Made by a program: the position numbers and the translations under genes. Below are positions 30,569 to 39,640 of a stretch of DNA of 64,000 bases, one piece after another. Where the stretch lies: positions 2,288,501-2,352,500 of the forward strand of contig NZ_JACHNH010000001.1 of the NCBI RefSeq assembly GCF_014205335.1. The letters run 5' to 3'. How positions within the stretch are numbered: the first letter of the stretch is position 1; the number at the start of each line of letters is the position of its first letter. A model generated the notes under the pieces. It ran no database searches, was not told the DNA's origin, and saw only the letters and a list, made by a program, of their open reading frames with translations. Source of the DNA: Amorphoplanes digitatis (GTDB taxonomy: Bacteria > Actinomycetota > Actinomycetes > Mycobacteriales > Micromonosporaceae).

Positions 30569-32433
30569 CGACCGCCGGGACCGCTTCTGGCGGCCGGCAC
30601 CGGGCGCCGCCGACCGGCGCCGCCCAGGTGTTCGGGCTGCTGGCCCCGTACCGTGGCCGGATCGCCGTGATGGTGTCGCTGGGCGTGACCGGGGTGCTCC
30701 TGAACGCCGCCGGGCCGCTGCTGCTCGGCCGGGTCACCGACCTGATCTTCACCGGCGCGGTGAGCCGTCGCATGGACTTCGCGGCGATCCGCCGCCTGCT
30801 GGCGCTCGCCGTGATCCTGTACCTGGTCGCGTCCGCGGCCAAGCTCGCGCAGGATCGGATGGCCGCCCGGGTGGTACAGCTCGCCGTGGCCGAACTGCGC
30901 GAACGCGTACAGGAAAAGCTGTCCCGGCTGCCGCTCGCGTACTTCGACCGCAACCAGCGCGGCGACCTGATCAGCCGGGTCACCAACGACGCGGACAACG
31001 TGCAGCGGACCCTCCAGCAGGCGCTGAGCCAGCTGGTCACCGCGCCGTTCGCGGTGTTGGTCGTGTCGGTGCTGATGTTCTTCGTCTCCCCGCTGCTCGC
31101 CGTCGTCGTGCTGGCCGGCGTGCCGGTCTCCGGCCTGATCGTGTCCAGGCTGGTGATGAGGTCGCAGCCCATGTTCGGCCGGCAGTGGGCGGCGACCGGC
31201 GTGCTGTCGGCGCACGTCGAGGAGGCGTACAGCGGGCATTCCCTGATCAAGGTTTTCGACCGGCGCGAGGACGCCGAGCGGGCCTTCGACGCGGACAACG
31301 AGGTGCTGCGCGAGGTGAGCTTCCGGGCGAACCTCATCTCCGCGGCGATCGAGCCGGCGATGATGTTCGTCAGCAACCTCAACTACGTCGCGATCACCGC
31401 CGTCGGGGCGCTCCGGGTCGCGACCGGCAGCCTGACGCTCGGCGACGTGCAGGCGTTCGTGCAGTACTCCGGCCAGTTCGGTCAGCCGATCGGTCAGCTC
31501 GCCAACGCCTCCGGCCAGCTGCAGTCCGGGGTTGCGTCCGCCGGGCGCATCTTCGAGCTGCTCCGCGCCGACGAGCAGCGTCCGGAACCCGCCGACCCGG
31601 TGCGCCTGGGCCGCGTGCGGGGCCGCATCGAGTTCCGGGACGTCTCCTTCCGGTATGTGCCGGAGCGGCGCCTGATCGAGAACCTGTCCCTGGTCGTCGA
31701 GCCGGGCAGCACGGTCGCGGTGGTCGGCCCGACGGGAGCCGGCAAGAGCACGCTCGGCAACCTGCTGATGCGCTTCTACGACGTGGACGGTGGCCGGATC
31801 CTGCTCGACGGGACCGACATCACCGAGATGACCCGGGAGGACCTGCGCTCGTGCACCGGCATGGTGCCGCAGGACGCGTGGGTGTTCGCCGGCACGATCG
31901 CCGACAACATCGCATACGGCAGGGAGGGCGCCACCCGCGAGGACGTGGTCGACGCGGCGCGGGCCACCGGCCTGGATCCCTTCATCCGCACCCTGCCGGG
32001 GGGCTACGACACGATTCTCGACGAGGACGCCTCCGGCATCAGCGCCGGCGAGCGGCAACTGATCACACTCGCCCGTGCGTTCCTCGCCGACCCGGTCCTG
32101 CTGCTGCTCGACGAGGCCACCAGCCTGGTCGACACCCGCACCGAGCAGTTGGTCCAGCGGGGCATGGCCGCACTGCGCGCCGGTCGGACCACATTCGTCA
32201 TCGCGCACCGCCTCTCCACAATCCGGCACGCGGATGCCATCGTCGTGATGCGGGACGGCCGGATCGCCGAGCAGGGCGGACACGACGAGCTGATCCGCTC
32301 CGGCGGCGCGTACGCGAACCTGGTCCGGTCGCAGAACCCCCACCCGGCCGGCCGCTCAGCGATGGCGGGTTCGGCCGCATCCGCACCCGGAGTTGCAGAC
32401 CCACCCCGATACCCTGACCGTGATGTCGCATAG
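30565..32433 (+). CDS. ABC exporter subunit B (TMD-NBD)
   Basis: A 622-residue partner of the upstream half-transporter. The GTG start at 30565 overlaps the upstream stop (GTGA). Membrane domain roughly residues 30-340; NBD with Walker A GPTGAGKST, Q-loop PQDAW, signature ISAGERQL and a canonical Walker B LLLLDEATSLVD with catalytic Glu. It thus supplies the hydrolytic Walker B missing from subunit A. Probable exporter of the finished polyene and so part of self-resistance; the substrate is inferred from position. Confidence 0.94.
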   Translation: MTTAGTASGGRHRAPPTGAAQVFGLLAPYRGRIAVMVSLGVTGVLLNAAGPLLLGRVTDLIFTGAVSRRMDFAAIRRLLALAVILYLVASAAKLAQDRMAARVVQLAVAELRERVQEKLSRLPLAYFDRNQRGDLISRVTNDADNVQRTLQQALSQLVTAPFAVLVVSVLMFFVSPLLAVVVLAGVPVSGLIVSRLVMRSQPMFGRQWAATGVLSAHVEEAYSGHSLIKVFDRREDAERAFDADNEVLREVSFRANLISAAIEPAMMFVSNLNYVAITAVGALRVATGSLTLGDVQAFVQYSGQFGQPIGQLANASGQLQSGVASAGRIFELLRADEQRPEPADPVRLGRVRGRIEFRDVSFRYVPERRLIENLSLVVEPGSTVAVVGPTGAGKSTLGNLLMRFYDVDGGRILLDGTDITEMTREDLRSCTGMVPQDAWVFAGTIADNIAYGREGATREDVVDAARATGLDPFIRTLPGGYDTILDEDASGISAGERQLITLARAFLADPVLLLLDEATSLVDTRTEQLVQRGMAALRAGRTTFVIAHRLSTIRHADAIVVMRDGRIAEQGGHDELIRSGGAYANLVRSQNPHPAGRSAMAGSAASAPGVADPPRYPDRDVA

Positions 32434-32451
32434 TCGATGGTCGGACCCGGG

Positions 32452-32487
32452 TGTTGAGCACCACAGCATGCTTCCCGGTGCTCAACA
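32452..32487 (+). terminator. Hairpin after the exporter operon
   Basis: TGTTGAGCACC and GGTGCTCAACA form a perfect 11-bp stem with a 14-nt loop, starting 18 bp after the exporter stop. No T-tract follows. Confidence 0.6.
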
Positions 32488-32637
32488 TCGTCGATCAGCA
32501 GGGCATTGGTGAGCGCGTCTGATGACGTGTGTTGCTACCGCCAGATTCCCTGTTCGCGCGATGTCGTTCCCACCACCGCGTCTTTGCCCGATGTCAGCCC
32601 TAAAGCGCTGGCGGGCCTCAAGTTCAACAGTGCCCTG

Positions 32638-33098
32638 TCAGCGAGACCGGCGACAGCCACACTGGCGGCTCGGCTCGCAGATCTCCCTAATGCGCACGCT
32701 GTACTCCACGAACCAACAACCTTCGTATACCTCCAGCGGTAGGCACACGATCGTGCGCTTCACGCTGGGTAGGTCAGTTGTGGCTTTCGAGGTCGTGGAG
32801 GAGGTTCTCGATCAAGGAACAGCGACACGTCCTCGTCGCTACCCTTGCAGGCCGCGATGCCTTCCAACTTCAGCTTTAGCGGCTGGTCCGGGTTAGTTGC
32901 GGCAAATGGGGACGGGATCAGTATGGAATCCGGGATGTCCCGCAGGACCTTTCCTGCGTCCAGCGGCCAACGACCGCGGTCGAGCTGCCGGTCGATGTTG
33001 TCGAACGTCGGCCAGTTTCCAGTCCCCCGGTAGCTGTCGTACACAGCCTGAACAAGGCGCTGCTGGTCGCGCTCAAGACGAACCCGGTCGTCAGCCAC
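32638..33098 (-). pseudogene. Frameshifted hypothetical gene
   Basis: A GTG at 33098 with a strong GGGGAGG site 4 nt upstream opens a frame reading VADDRVRLERDQQR and ILIPSPFAATNP, natural-looking protein that stops after 112 codons at 32760. Beyond about 32,835 the coherent reading moves to another frame (LIENLLHDLESHN) and then to a third (RTIVCLPLEVYEG, WFVEYSVRIREIC), ending at a TGA at 32638. The gene is therefore probably broken by at least two indels. The family is not recognised. Confidence 0.5.
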
Positions 33099-33416
33099 CA
33101 CGCCTCCCCGTCGACTACCACACACGACCTGTAGCCGCCTCGCCAACTGGGCGGGTCGTGTCGCAAAGGTAGAGCGACGCAGGCTTATCCGTTAGCGTGC
33201 CGCGCCGGAGAACGGGATGCCAAGCCGATTACGCCGCGACAGCAAGATCATGCCTGTCGCCACTGCCCCGCCCTCCATGACCTCGTTCCGGGCCCGAAGT
33301 CGGACCGCCCCTGAGGCCTGCCGTCTGCGGCTACTTAGCACGTGAACTGGTCAAACAACCCAGTATCGGGTTGCCGGGGACGGTGGTCGTGTGGTTCGCA
33401 TGGTGCAACGTCCGGC

Positions 33417-33455
33417 CCACCGGTTCGAGCCCCGTCGGGTCCACCGGTTCGAGCC
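33417..33455. repeat. Tandem 15-bp direct repeat near the recombinase remnant
   Basis: CCACCGGTTCGAGCC occurs at 33,417 and 33,441, 24 bp apart. GGTTCGAGCC resembles a tRNA T-loop, so it could be the scar of an integration into a tRNA gene, but no tRNA is present and the T-stem does not pair well. Confidence 0.4.
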
Positions 33456-33573
33456 GACATTCACATTGATCCCATTCGGGCAAGCTGCTGGCGGGTTTGC
33501 AGCGGGCCGAGGATGAGGTTGTTCGCAGAGTTGCTGATCCGGGGCTTGTGGTTCGCCTTCACACCGGAGAGGT

Positions 33574-33736
33574 CACTTCGCCCACGAATGGCACAAGGCC
33601 GGCGGTAACACCGGCGACCTGATGCTGCTGCTCGGCTGGTGGTCGGAGGACATGCCGCGGCACTAACGGTGCCAGCGCCGCCGCGGAGCGGGCGCAGGAA
33701 CTGCAGACCCAGCTCGGCATCGGCGAGAACGTCTGA
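33574..33736 (+). pseudogene. Tyrosine recombinase (phage-type integrase) C-terminal remnant
   Basis: The frame from 33574 reads HFAHEWHKAGGNTGDLMLLL then GWWSEDMPRH, the last active-site region of tyrosine recombinases (conserved histidines, and the RHY motif with the nucleophile). At 33,664 a stop (CAC TAA) interrupts. Removing one base gives CAC TAC GGT, restoring RHYGASAAAERAQ and the normal end GIGENV. Only the last 55 or so codons survive, and the single-base insertion destroys the catalytic Tyr context. The upstream part is gone. Confidence 0.75.
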
Positions 33737-33744
33737 CGTGATGT

Positions 33745-33779
33745 GGCCCGGGCCGGCTGAGGCTCAGCCGGCCCGGGCC
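33745..33779 (+). terminator. Perfect 17-bp hairpin after the integrase remnant
   Basis: GGCCCGGGCCGGCTGAG is followed, after one G, by its exact reverse complement. It begins 8 bp after the remnant's stop, the position expected of its original terminator. Confidence 0.75.
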
Positions 33780-33917
33780 GGGATCACCGTCTGGTGCGAT
33801 CGGCAAGGGATCGAGCTATCGCGTGACCAGGAACAGGGCCATGGGCAGGTGCGTGCCCATGAGGCATGCGATGTCGTCCCGAAGGGTTCGTCCGGGTTGT
33901 GGGTAATCCGGAGGACA

Positions 33918-34718
33918 TCAGGTTGTGTAGGCGCGCAGGTTGCGCTGCAGCAGATACGTGTTGTGCAGCTGTCCCGGGTCGCCGAGCGAGCGGTAGATGC
34001 CCCACTTCGGACGCAGCCGGTCACCGAGCCAAAGGTCGATGCCGTCGCGGGTGGCATCGGCGAGGGTCCGGCCACCCTCGCGGCAGATGAAGCGGGCGCT
34101 GCCCTCGTCGCCGACGGTGAACGTCATGTCGATGGTGGCCCAGCGGTTCCAGATCTGCTCCAGCGGCACGTTGCCCAGTTCGCCGCCGGAGGCGAACGGC
34201 CGCCAGGTGAGGTACTCCGCATCGTCGTCGCGGCGCAGCCCGATGGTGGCGAGCGGGGCGCTGCCGTTGCCCGGCCGCTTGAGCTGGAAGATGTGGGTGA
34301 AGGTGCGGGTGCCGCGCAGGGTGTTCGGGATGAACAGGTCGTAGGTGATCCGCCAGGTCTCGCCGTTGCCCAACGACAGGATCCTTCCATCGGCGCGCAT
34401 GCCCTTGACCTCGTTGCGCTGCCGGTCGTCGCCGTCGCGGTCCCGGGTGTGCATGTCGAAACGGTAGGCGTCGCCTTGCACGTAGATGTGTCTGGTGCCG
34501 GGGTGAGATTGGCTGCGGTCGTCCTCCACCCCCTCGAACGCCGAGAGGCCTTCGCGGCGCGGATCGGGGCTCCATACCAGTTTCGTAGGCGTGGCCGCCG
34601 TGGTGCCGGCGTGGGCCGGCCCGCGGGTGAGCAGGACGGGTCCTGCGACGGCGGCCGCCGCGAGAGATCCGAGGACGGCCCGTCGGGTGTGACCGCGGGG
34701 CGCGGTGGAATCGATCAC
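33918..34718 (-). CDS. Tat-exported polysaccharide lyase-like protein
   Basis: A 266-residue protein whose N-terminus has a twin-arginine signal (TRRAVLGSLAAAAVAG, cleavage probably after AHA). The mature part has motifs RNEVKGM and WRITYDLFIPN and many alternating hydrophobic strands, as in the jelly-roll lyases of the heparin-lyase/PL20 kind. Exact family and substrate are uncertain. The GTG start has AAAGGAG 6 nt upstream. It lies downstream of the chitosanase on the same strand, separated by 317 bp, so a role in breaking down an external amino- or uronic-acid polysaccharide is plausible. Confidence 0.75.
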   Translation of the reverse strand: MIDSTAPRGHTRRAVLGSLAAAAVAGPVLLTRGPAHAGTTAATPTKLVWSPDPRREGLSAFEGVEDDRSQSHPGTRHIYVQGDAYRFDMHTRDRDGDDRQRNEVKGMRADGRILSLGNGETWRITYDLFIPNTLRGTRTFTHIFQLKRPGNGSAPLATIGLRRDDDAEYLTWRPFASGGELGNVPLEQIWNRWATIDMTFTVGDEGSARFICREGGRTLADATRDGIDLWLGDRLRPKWGIYRSLGDPGQLHNTYLLQRNLRAYTT

Positions 34719-35035
34719 GGTCTTCTCCTTTCGGTCGATGCGGCGCACCCGTGGCGGTGCGGGCCCCGCCTGGGGTGCGCCGGCCAGGTTGGCCAGAGGT
34801 CTTGCGATTGGCCCGTGAGGGAGGGGCGCGACGCCCATCGATGTGGCGTACGCGCTGGGTGACGGCGGCCGCTGCCGGCATTGCCGCATCCGGGTGCCGG
34901 GTAGGTTCGATGGCCGGCGGGTGGACGAGGGCCGCGACGGCTGTCGGTGCAGCCGGCGTGCGCGGGCGCCCGCTGGCCCTGTTCGCACAGCTCGGGGCCG
35001 ATGGGCAGGCCCGGTCGAAGGAATGCTTTGAACCG
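34719..35035. other. Intergenic, 317 bp, no gene
   Basis: Separates the chitosanase stop from the lyase-like gene. Reading frames here are short and lack ribosome sites. No clear hairpin or operator was found; it presumably carries the lyase promoter. Confidence 0.5.
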
Positions 35036-35893
35036 TCAGCCGATGTGGTAGGGGTCGCCGTAGACGGCGAAGTCGAGCGGGGTGTTCAGGTCGAGGTTGC
35101 CGTTGCGCAGGAACACCCGCTGGGCGGTCTCGATGCGGCTGACGTCCTCGTGCGCCGCCTCCTTCTTCATCTCGACGACCCGCTCGTCCAGGAAGACGTT
35201 GAGCCACCTGGTCTCGTCGCCGCCCTGGGCGGGCGGCTTCGCCCTGCGCAGCGCGCGGCTGCGGATCGACTCCATGCCCTCGTACCCGTGCACGACGGCC
35301 GCGTCGTAGTACGCGAACTGGCCGAGCGCGCGCACTCCGTCGGACTTGCCCTTCGCCACGGACGGGTTGAAGTACACCCGGTCGCGCTCGGCCTCCTGGG
35401 CGGCGCGGAACGCCGGGTCCTGGGCGGCGCGGCGCCAGTCGCGGGGGTAGTTCGGGTCGAGCCCGGCGTGCGAGTCGGAGCCGTTCACCCTGCGCAGCGC
35501 GGGCAGGTACCGGGCCAGGACGTTGGACGGTGTGGTGCGCGTGTACGCCTCGACGAGTTCCAGCATGTCGCCGGTGCCGGAGCAGAAGCCGATGATGCCG
35601 GCGGTGTAGCCGCGGCCGTCGTCGATGTCCTCAATGTAGGAGAACTGGGCGCGCCAGTCGAGTGAGGAGTTCTCGGCGGCCGAGACGATCTGCATCGCGA
35701 CCTCCTTCTTCGCCGGGTCGTCCAGGTTCTTGCGGGCCGGGGCGGCCGCGACAAGGGCCCCGGTACCGGCGCGCGGCTGGGTCGCGGCGTCGGCGGGCAT
35801 GAGGCCGTACACGATGGAGGCGCCGGGGATGAGCAGGCCGGCGGCGAGGTAGGCCGTCGTGCGACGGCGGCGGGGGGTGCCGTGGTTGTTCAT
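35036..35893 (-). CDS. csnA: Chitosanase, glycoside hydrolase family 46
   Basis: Secreted enzyme that cuts chitosan (poly-glucosamine) with inversion. The 285-residue precursor has an N-terminal signal (RRRRTTAYLAAGLL, hydrophobic core, cut probably near ADAAT). Mature motifs match Streptomyces chitosanases: LDDPAKKEVAMQIVSAAENS with catalytic Glu74, then YIEDIDDGRGYTAGI with Asp92 exactly 18 residues later, as Glu22/Asp40 in the N174 enzyme. The C-terminus (DFAVYGDPYHIG) is also typical. Start ATG with AAGGAG 5 nt upstream. It is divergent from the ROK repressor gene, which most likely controls it. Confidence 0.96.
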   Translation of the reverse strand: MNNHGTPRRRRTTAYLAAGLLIPGASIVYGLMPADAATQPRAGTGALVAAAPARKNLDDPAKKEVAMQIVSAAENSSLDWRAQFSYIEDIDDGRGYTAGIIGFCSGTGDMLELVEAYTRTTPSNVLARYLPALRRVNGSDSHAGLDPNYPRDWRRAAQDPAFRAAQEAERDRVYFNPSVAKGKSDGVRALGQFAYYDAAVVHGYEGMESIRSRALRRAKPPAQGGDETRWLNVFLDERVVEMKKEAAHEDVSRIETAQRVFLRNGNLDLNTPLDFAVYGDPYHIG

Positions 35894-36007
35894 GTGAGCT
35901 CCTTGGGGGTGGGGGATTACCCGCGCAGGTTCGGCATGAAGAGGGACTGAGGGCTGCCGATGGGCGGTGACTGGCGACGCTACAACAGTTAAGTAGGTTT
36001 ATCAATG

Positions 36008-36145
36008 ATTGGCAAAGTGTTTAATTAATCGACGCCGGTTGGTACTCTGCCGCGCGGTTCGTACCGATTCGTTCATCGATCGAGACCTTGACAGCCCTGT
36101 CGACCCGGCCTATCGTCCGAACTAATTGTTAGTTAGTTTGCCAAT
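36008..36145. promoter_or_regulatory. Paired TTTGCCAAT sites between chitosanase and csnR
   Basis: ATTGGCAAA at 36,008-36,016 and its reverse complement TTTGCCAAT at 36,137-36,145 face outward in a strikingly AT-rich gap (TTAATTAA, CTAATTGTTAGTTAG). Each reads TTTGCCAAT in the direction of the nearer gene. The right copy ends 16 bp before the csnR GTG. They are candidate operators for the ROK repressor; binding is not shown. Confidence 0.5.
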
Positions 36146-36161
36146 TAGTCGAGGAGCTCTT

Positions 36162-37343
36162 GTGCCGCGTCTTGCCGGTTCGTCGAAGCTGCTGCGTGCC
36201 ATGAACGAGAGCGCGGCACTGGCCCACCTGCTCGAATCCGGCACCCTGACCCGCGCCGACCTGCGCAGGCTGACGCGGCTCAGCACACCGACCATCTCCG
36301 AGGCGCTGCGGCGGCTCACCGAGTCGGGGCTGGTCAGCGTGGTCGGGCACAACAGGGGGCGGCCCGGCCCCAACGCCGAGCTGTACGCGGCCAACCCGGA
36401 CGCGGCGTACGCGGCGGCGGTGTCGGTGCGTGACATCGGCCCCACCGACGCACCGTCCGTGGTGGCCGCCCTGTGTAATCTCACGGGCGCGATCCGCTCC
36501 CGCGTCGAGCTGCGGGTCGACTTCCTGCAGACCGATCCGAAGACCGCCGTGCTCGACGCGGTGGCCGTGCTACGCCGCGACAGCGGCGTGCCGGCCGACC
36601 GCATCCGGCACGTCCAGCTCGGTGTCGCCGGCTCGTACGACGTCCGGACCCAGACCATCCGGCACGTGGACGTGCCCGGCCTCGGGCGTACCGGCCTGGT
36701 GCCGGAGATCGCCGCGGCGCTGGACACCAGCATCGGAGTCGACAACGACGTCAACCTCGCCGCGGTCGCCGAACGCCGCCGCGGCGTGGCCCGCGACGCC
36801 GACGGCTTCGCCCTGCTCTGGCTCGGCCTCGAGGGCCTCGGCCTGGCCATCGACACCGGCGGGACACTGCTGCGCGGCGCCCGCGGCGGCGCGGGCGAGA
36901 TCGGCTACATGCCCCTGTACGCCCCCGACTCCACCCACCGCAAGGTCGACCTGCAGGACCTGGTCGGCGGCGCGGCCGTGCTCGCCCTGGCCCAGGATCA
37001 CGGCGTACCCGGACGTACCTCGCCCGAGGCGGTCCGCGCCGCGGCCGCGGACCCGCGGGCCGCGGGCGAGTTCCTGGCCCAGCTCGCCGACCGCATCGCG
37101 GTCGGCCTGGCCGCGGTGATCGCAGTGCTCGACCCGAGCCTCGTGGTGCTCGCCGGCCCGGTCGCGCAGGCCGGCGGGCGCACCCTGCTGGCCGCCGTCG
37201 AGAGCGCCCTCCACCGGGCCGCACCGCTTGAGAGCGCCGTCGCGGTCACCACCATCGACGACGACGCGGTGCTGCTCGGCGCGCTCGACGCCGGCCTCAT
37301 CGCGGTCCGCGAAGCCCTCATCGCGTCCATCCGCGACAACTGA
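36162..37343 (+). CDS. csnR: ROK-family transcriptional repressor of chitosan use
   Basis: A 393-residue protein. Residues 1-75 form a winged helix (LTRADLRRLTRLSTPTISEA, with RGRPG in the wing); the rest is a ROK sugar-binding domain (VDNDVNLAAVAERR, GGAGEIGYMPLY). The typical ROK zinc cysteines are not obvious. The GTG start has GAGGAG 5 nt upstream. The order repressor, binding protein, two permeases, GH4 enzyme and kinase beside a GH46 chitosanase matches the csnR-K operon of Streptomyces, where CsnR represses chitosanase until chitosan oligomers arrive. Confidence 0.9.
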   Translation: MPRLAGSSKLLRAMNESAALAHLLESGTLTRADLRRLTRLSTPTISEALRRLTESGLVSVVGHNRGRPGPNAELYAANPDAAYAAAVSVRDIGPTDAPSVVAALCNLTGAIRSRVELRVDFLQTDPKTAVLDAVAVLRRDSGVPADRIRHVQLGVAGSYDVRTQTIRHVDVPGLGRTGLVPEIAAALDTSIGVDNDVNLAAVAERRRGVARDADGFALLWLGLEGLGLAIDTGGTLLRGARGGAGEIGYMPLYAPDSTHRKVDLQDLVGGAAVLALAQDHGVPGRTSPEAVRAAAADPRAAGEFLAQLADRIAVGLAAVIAVLDPSLVVLAGPVAQAGGRTLLAAVESALHRAAPLESAVAVTTIDDDAVLLGALDAGLIAVREALIASIRDN

Positions 37344-37379
37344 TCACCAACCCCTTACAGATCCCCGAGAGGACCCCTC

Positions 37380-38696
37380 ATGAACACCCGGATACCGCGC
37401 GCCCTCTGCGCGCTGGGAACCGCCGGCGTACTGACCGTCGGGTGCACCCCCGCAGCCCAGGAAACCAAGATCGCCGAACCGGGCGCGGAGGTGTCCGGCA
37501 CGGTCGAACTGTGGCACTTCTTCACCGAACGGGAGGCCGCCGCGATCGACACGGTGGTCAAGGAGTTCGAGGCCACCCACCCGAAGGTCAAGGTGACGAT
37601 CAAGTCCGGCCAGGACGACTCCAAGGTCACCCAGGCCATCGGCGCGGGCAACGGCCCCGACATCGGCCTTTCGTACTCCACCGACATCGTCGGCAAATTC
37701 TGCTCCTCCGGGGCCTGGGTCGACCTCACCCCGTACCTGACCCGGGACAAGGTGGACCTGTCCGGCCTCAACCCCACCACCCGGGAGTACACCGAGTACG
37801 GCGGCAAGCGGTGCGCGATGCCGTTCCTCGCCGACGCCTACGGGATGTTCTACAACAAGGAGCTGTTCGCGAGGACGGGCATCGCCGGGCCACCGAAGAC
37901 CCTGGACGAGCTCGCCGCCGCCGCCAAGAAGCTGACCGTACGCAACCCCGACGGCTCCCTGAAGCGGGTCGGTTTCCTGCCGCTCTTCGACTTCTACGAG
38001 AACGCCCCGAGCCATCTCGCCCCGGCCGTCGGCGCAACGTGGCTCACCGCCGACGGCAAGTCGGCCATCGGCGCCGACCCGGCCTGGAAGACGCTGCTGA
38101 CCTGGCAGAAGAGCCTCGTCGACTGGTACGGCTACGAGAACCTGCAGAAGTTCCGGGCCGGGCTGGGTGACGAGTTCAGCGCGGACAACGCGTTCCAGAA
38201 GGGCCAGGTGGCGATCAACGTCGACGCCGAGTACCGGCTCGCGTTCCTCGCCGACCAGGCGCCCGAGCTCAGCTACGGGGTGGCCCCGCTGCCCACCACC
38301 GACCCGGCCCGCTACGGCGGCGGCTACGTCACCGGCAACATCGTCGGCATCTCGAAGAACGCCAAGAACCCCGAGGCGGCCTGGGCACTGATCAAGTACC
38401 TGACCACCGACGACAAGACGATCGTCAAGCTGGCCAACGCGCTGCGCAACCTGCCCACCACGACCGCGGCGACGGCCGACCCGGCGCTGAAGGTGGACCC
38501 GGCGTTCAAGACGTTCCTGGACATCTTCGCCAACCCGAACTCCTCCACCACCCCGCCGGCACAGTCCGGGCCGGCGTACCAGGAGACCTTCCAGACGTTC
38601 CTCACCGGCTGGCAGGCGGGCAAGGTCTCCGACCTTGACGCCGGGCTGGCCGAGGCCGACAAGCAGGTCAACAGCGTCATGACCCTGGGCGGCTGA
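37380..38696 (+). CDS. csnE: Sugar ABC transporter substrate-binding lipoprotein
   Basis: A 438-residue family 1 extracellular solute-binding protein. The signal peptide ends in a lipobox (VLTVGC), so it is anchored outside the membrane. Motifs include VELWHFFTEREAAAIDTVVK, DIGLSYSTD and MFYNKELFARTGI. It would capture chitosan oligosaccharides. Start ATG at 37380 after a GAGAGGA site; only 36 bp separate it from csnR. No ATPase gene lies in the operon; such systems usually share the MsiK ATPase encoded elsewhere. Confidence 0.93.
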   Translation: MNTRIPRALCALGTAGVLTVGCTPAAQETKIAEPGAEVSGTVELWHFFTEREAAAIDTVVKEFEATHPKVKVTIKSGQDDSKVTQAIGAGNGPDIGLSYSTDIVGKFCSSGAWVDLTPYLTRDKVDLSGLNPTTREYTEYGGKRCAMPFLADAYGMFYNKELFARTGIAGPPKTLDELAAAAKKLTVRNPDGSLKRVGFLPLFDFYENAPSHLAPAVGATWLTADGKSAIGADPAWKTLLTWQKSLVDWYGYENLQKFRAGLGDEFSADNAFQKGQVAINVDAEYRLAFLADQAPELSYGVAPLPTTDPARYGGGYVTGNIVGISKNAKNPEAAWALIKYLTTDDKTIVKLANALRNLPTTTAATADPALKVDPAFKTFLDIFANPNSSTTPPAQSGPAYQETFQTFLTGWQAGKVSDLDAGLAEADKQVNSVMTLGG

Positions 38697-38698
38697 CG

Positions 38699-39640
38699 AT
38701 GAGCGCCCGGCCCCTGGCGATCCGAATCCGGCGGCACGCCACCACGCTGTCGTTCCTGGCCCCGGCCCTGATCGGCATCGTGGTGTTCTTCGGCTACCCG
38801 CTGGTGTCCGCGGTGTACTTCTCCTTCACGAAGTTCGACCTGCTGTCCACGCCGCAGTGGGTGGGGCTGGCGAACTACCGGCGGATGGCCGACGACCCGT
38901 TCCTGCTCCAGTCCGTGCGCAACACGCTGTGGATGGTGGCGGTGTTCGTCCCGGTCCGCATCGTCAGCGCGATCGGCCTGGCGGTGCTGCTCACCCAGCT
39001 CAAGCGCGGCGCCGGCTTCTTCCGGACGATCTTCTTCTTGCCCTCGCTGGCCCCGCCGGTGGCCGCCACCATCGCGTTCGTCTACCTGCTCAAGCCCGGC
39101 ACCGGGCCGGTGAACACCGCGCTGGCACACCTGGGCATCGACGGGCCGCTGTGGTTCAGCTCGCCGGAATGGGCCAAGCCGTCGCTGGTGCTGCTCGGTC
39201 TCTGGGGCATCGGCGACCTGATGGTCATCTTCCTGGCCGGAGTGCTCGGCGTGCCCACCAGCCTGTACGAGGCCGCCGCGCTGGACGGCGCGAACGCCTG
39301 GCACCGCTTCCGGTACGTGACCCTGCCGACGATCCGTCCGGTGATCCTGTTCGCCGCGGTGACCGGCGTCATCTACACGCTGCAGTACTTCGACCAGGCC
39401 GCGGTGGCGGGCTCGATCGCCAGCGGGCAGGCCACCACGGGCGGCGGCATCTCCCAGTCTTTCGGCTTCCCGGAAGGGTCCACGTTCACCTACCCGCTGT
39501 GGCTGTACACGGTCGGGTTCCGTTACCACGCGCTCGGCTACGCCAACGCCCTGGCCGTGGCGCTGTTCGCGGTGGCGTTCGCGGTCACCGTGATCCTGCT
39601 GCGCCGCGCCAAGGCGTTCTCCGGGGAGGAGACATCGTGA
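38699..39640 (+). CDS. csnF: Sugar ABC transporter permease (MalF type)
   Basis: A 313-residue inner-membrane permease with six predicted helices and the EAA loop that docks the ATPase (EAAALDGANAWHRFRYVTLP). It begins 2 bp after the csnE stop and overlaps csnG by 4 bp, so it is translated with them. Forms the transmembrane channel with CsnG. Confidence 0.93.
   Translation: MSARPLAIRIRRHATTLSFLAPALIGIVVFFGYPLVSAVYFSFTKFDLLSTPQWVGLANYRRMADDPFLLQSVRNTLWMVAVFVPVRIVSAIGLAVLLTQLKRGAGFFRTIFFLPSLAPPVAATIAFVYLLKPGTGPVNTALAHLGIDGPLWFSSPEWAKPSLVLLGLWGIGDLMVIFLAGVLGVPTSLYEAAALDGANAWHRFRYVTLPTIRPVILFAAVTGVIYTLQYFDQAAVAGSIASGQATTGGGISQSFGFPEGSTFTYPLWLYTVGFRYHALGYANALAVALFAVAFAVTVILLRRAKAFSGEETS

Noticed and set aside
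33417..33455. tRNA gene near the integrase remnant
   Set aside because: Only T-loop-like letters are present; the T-stem mispairs and no anticodon or acceptor stem can be built.
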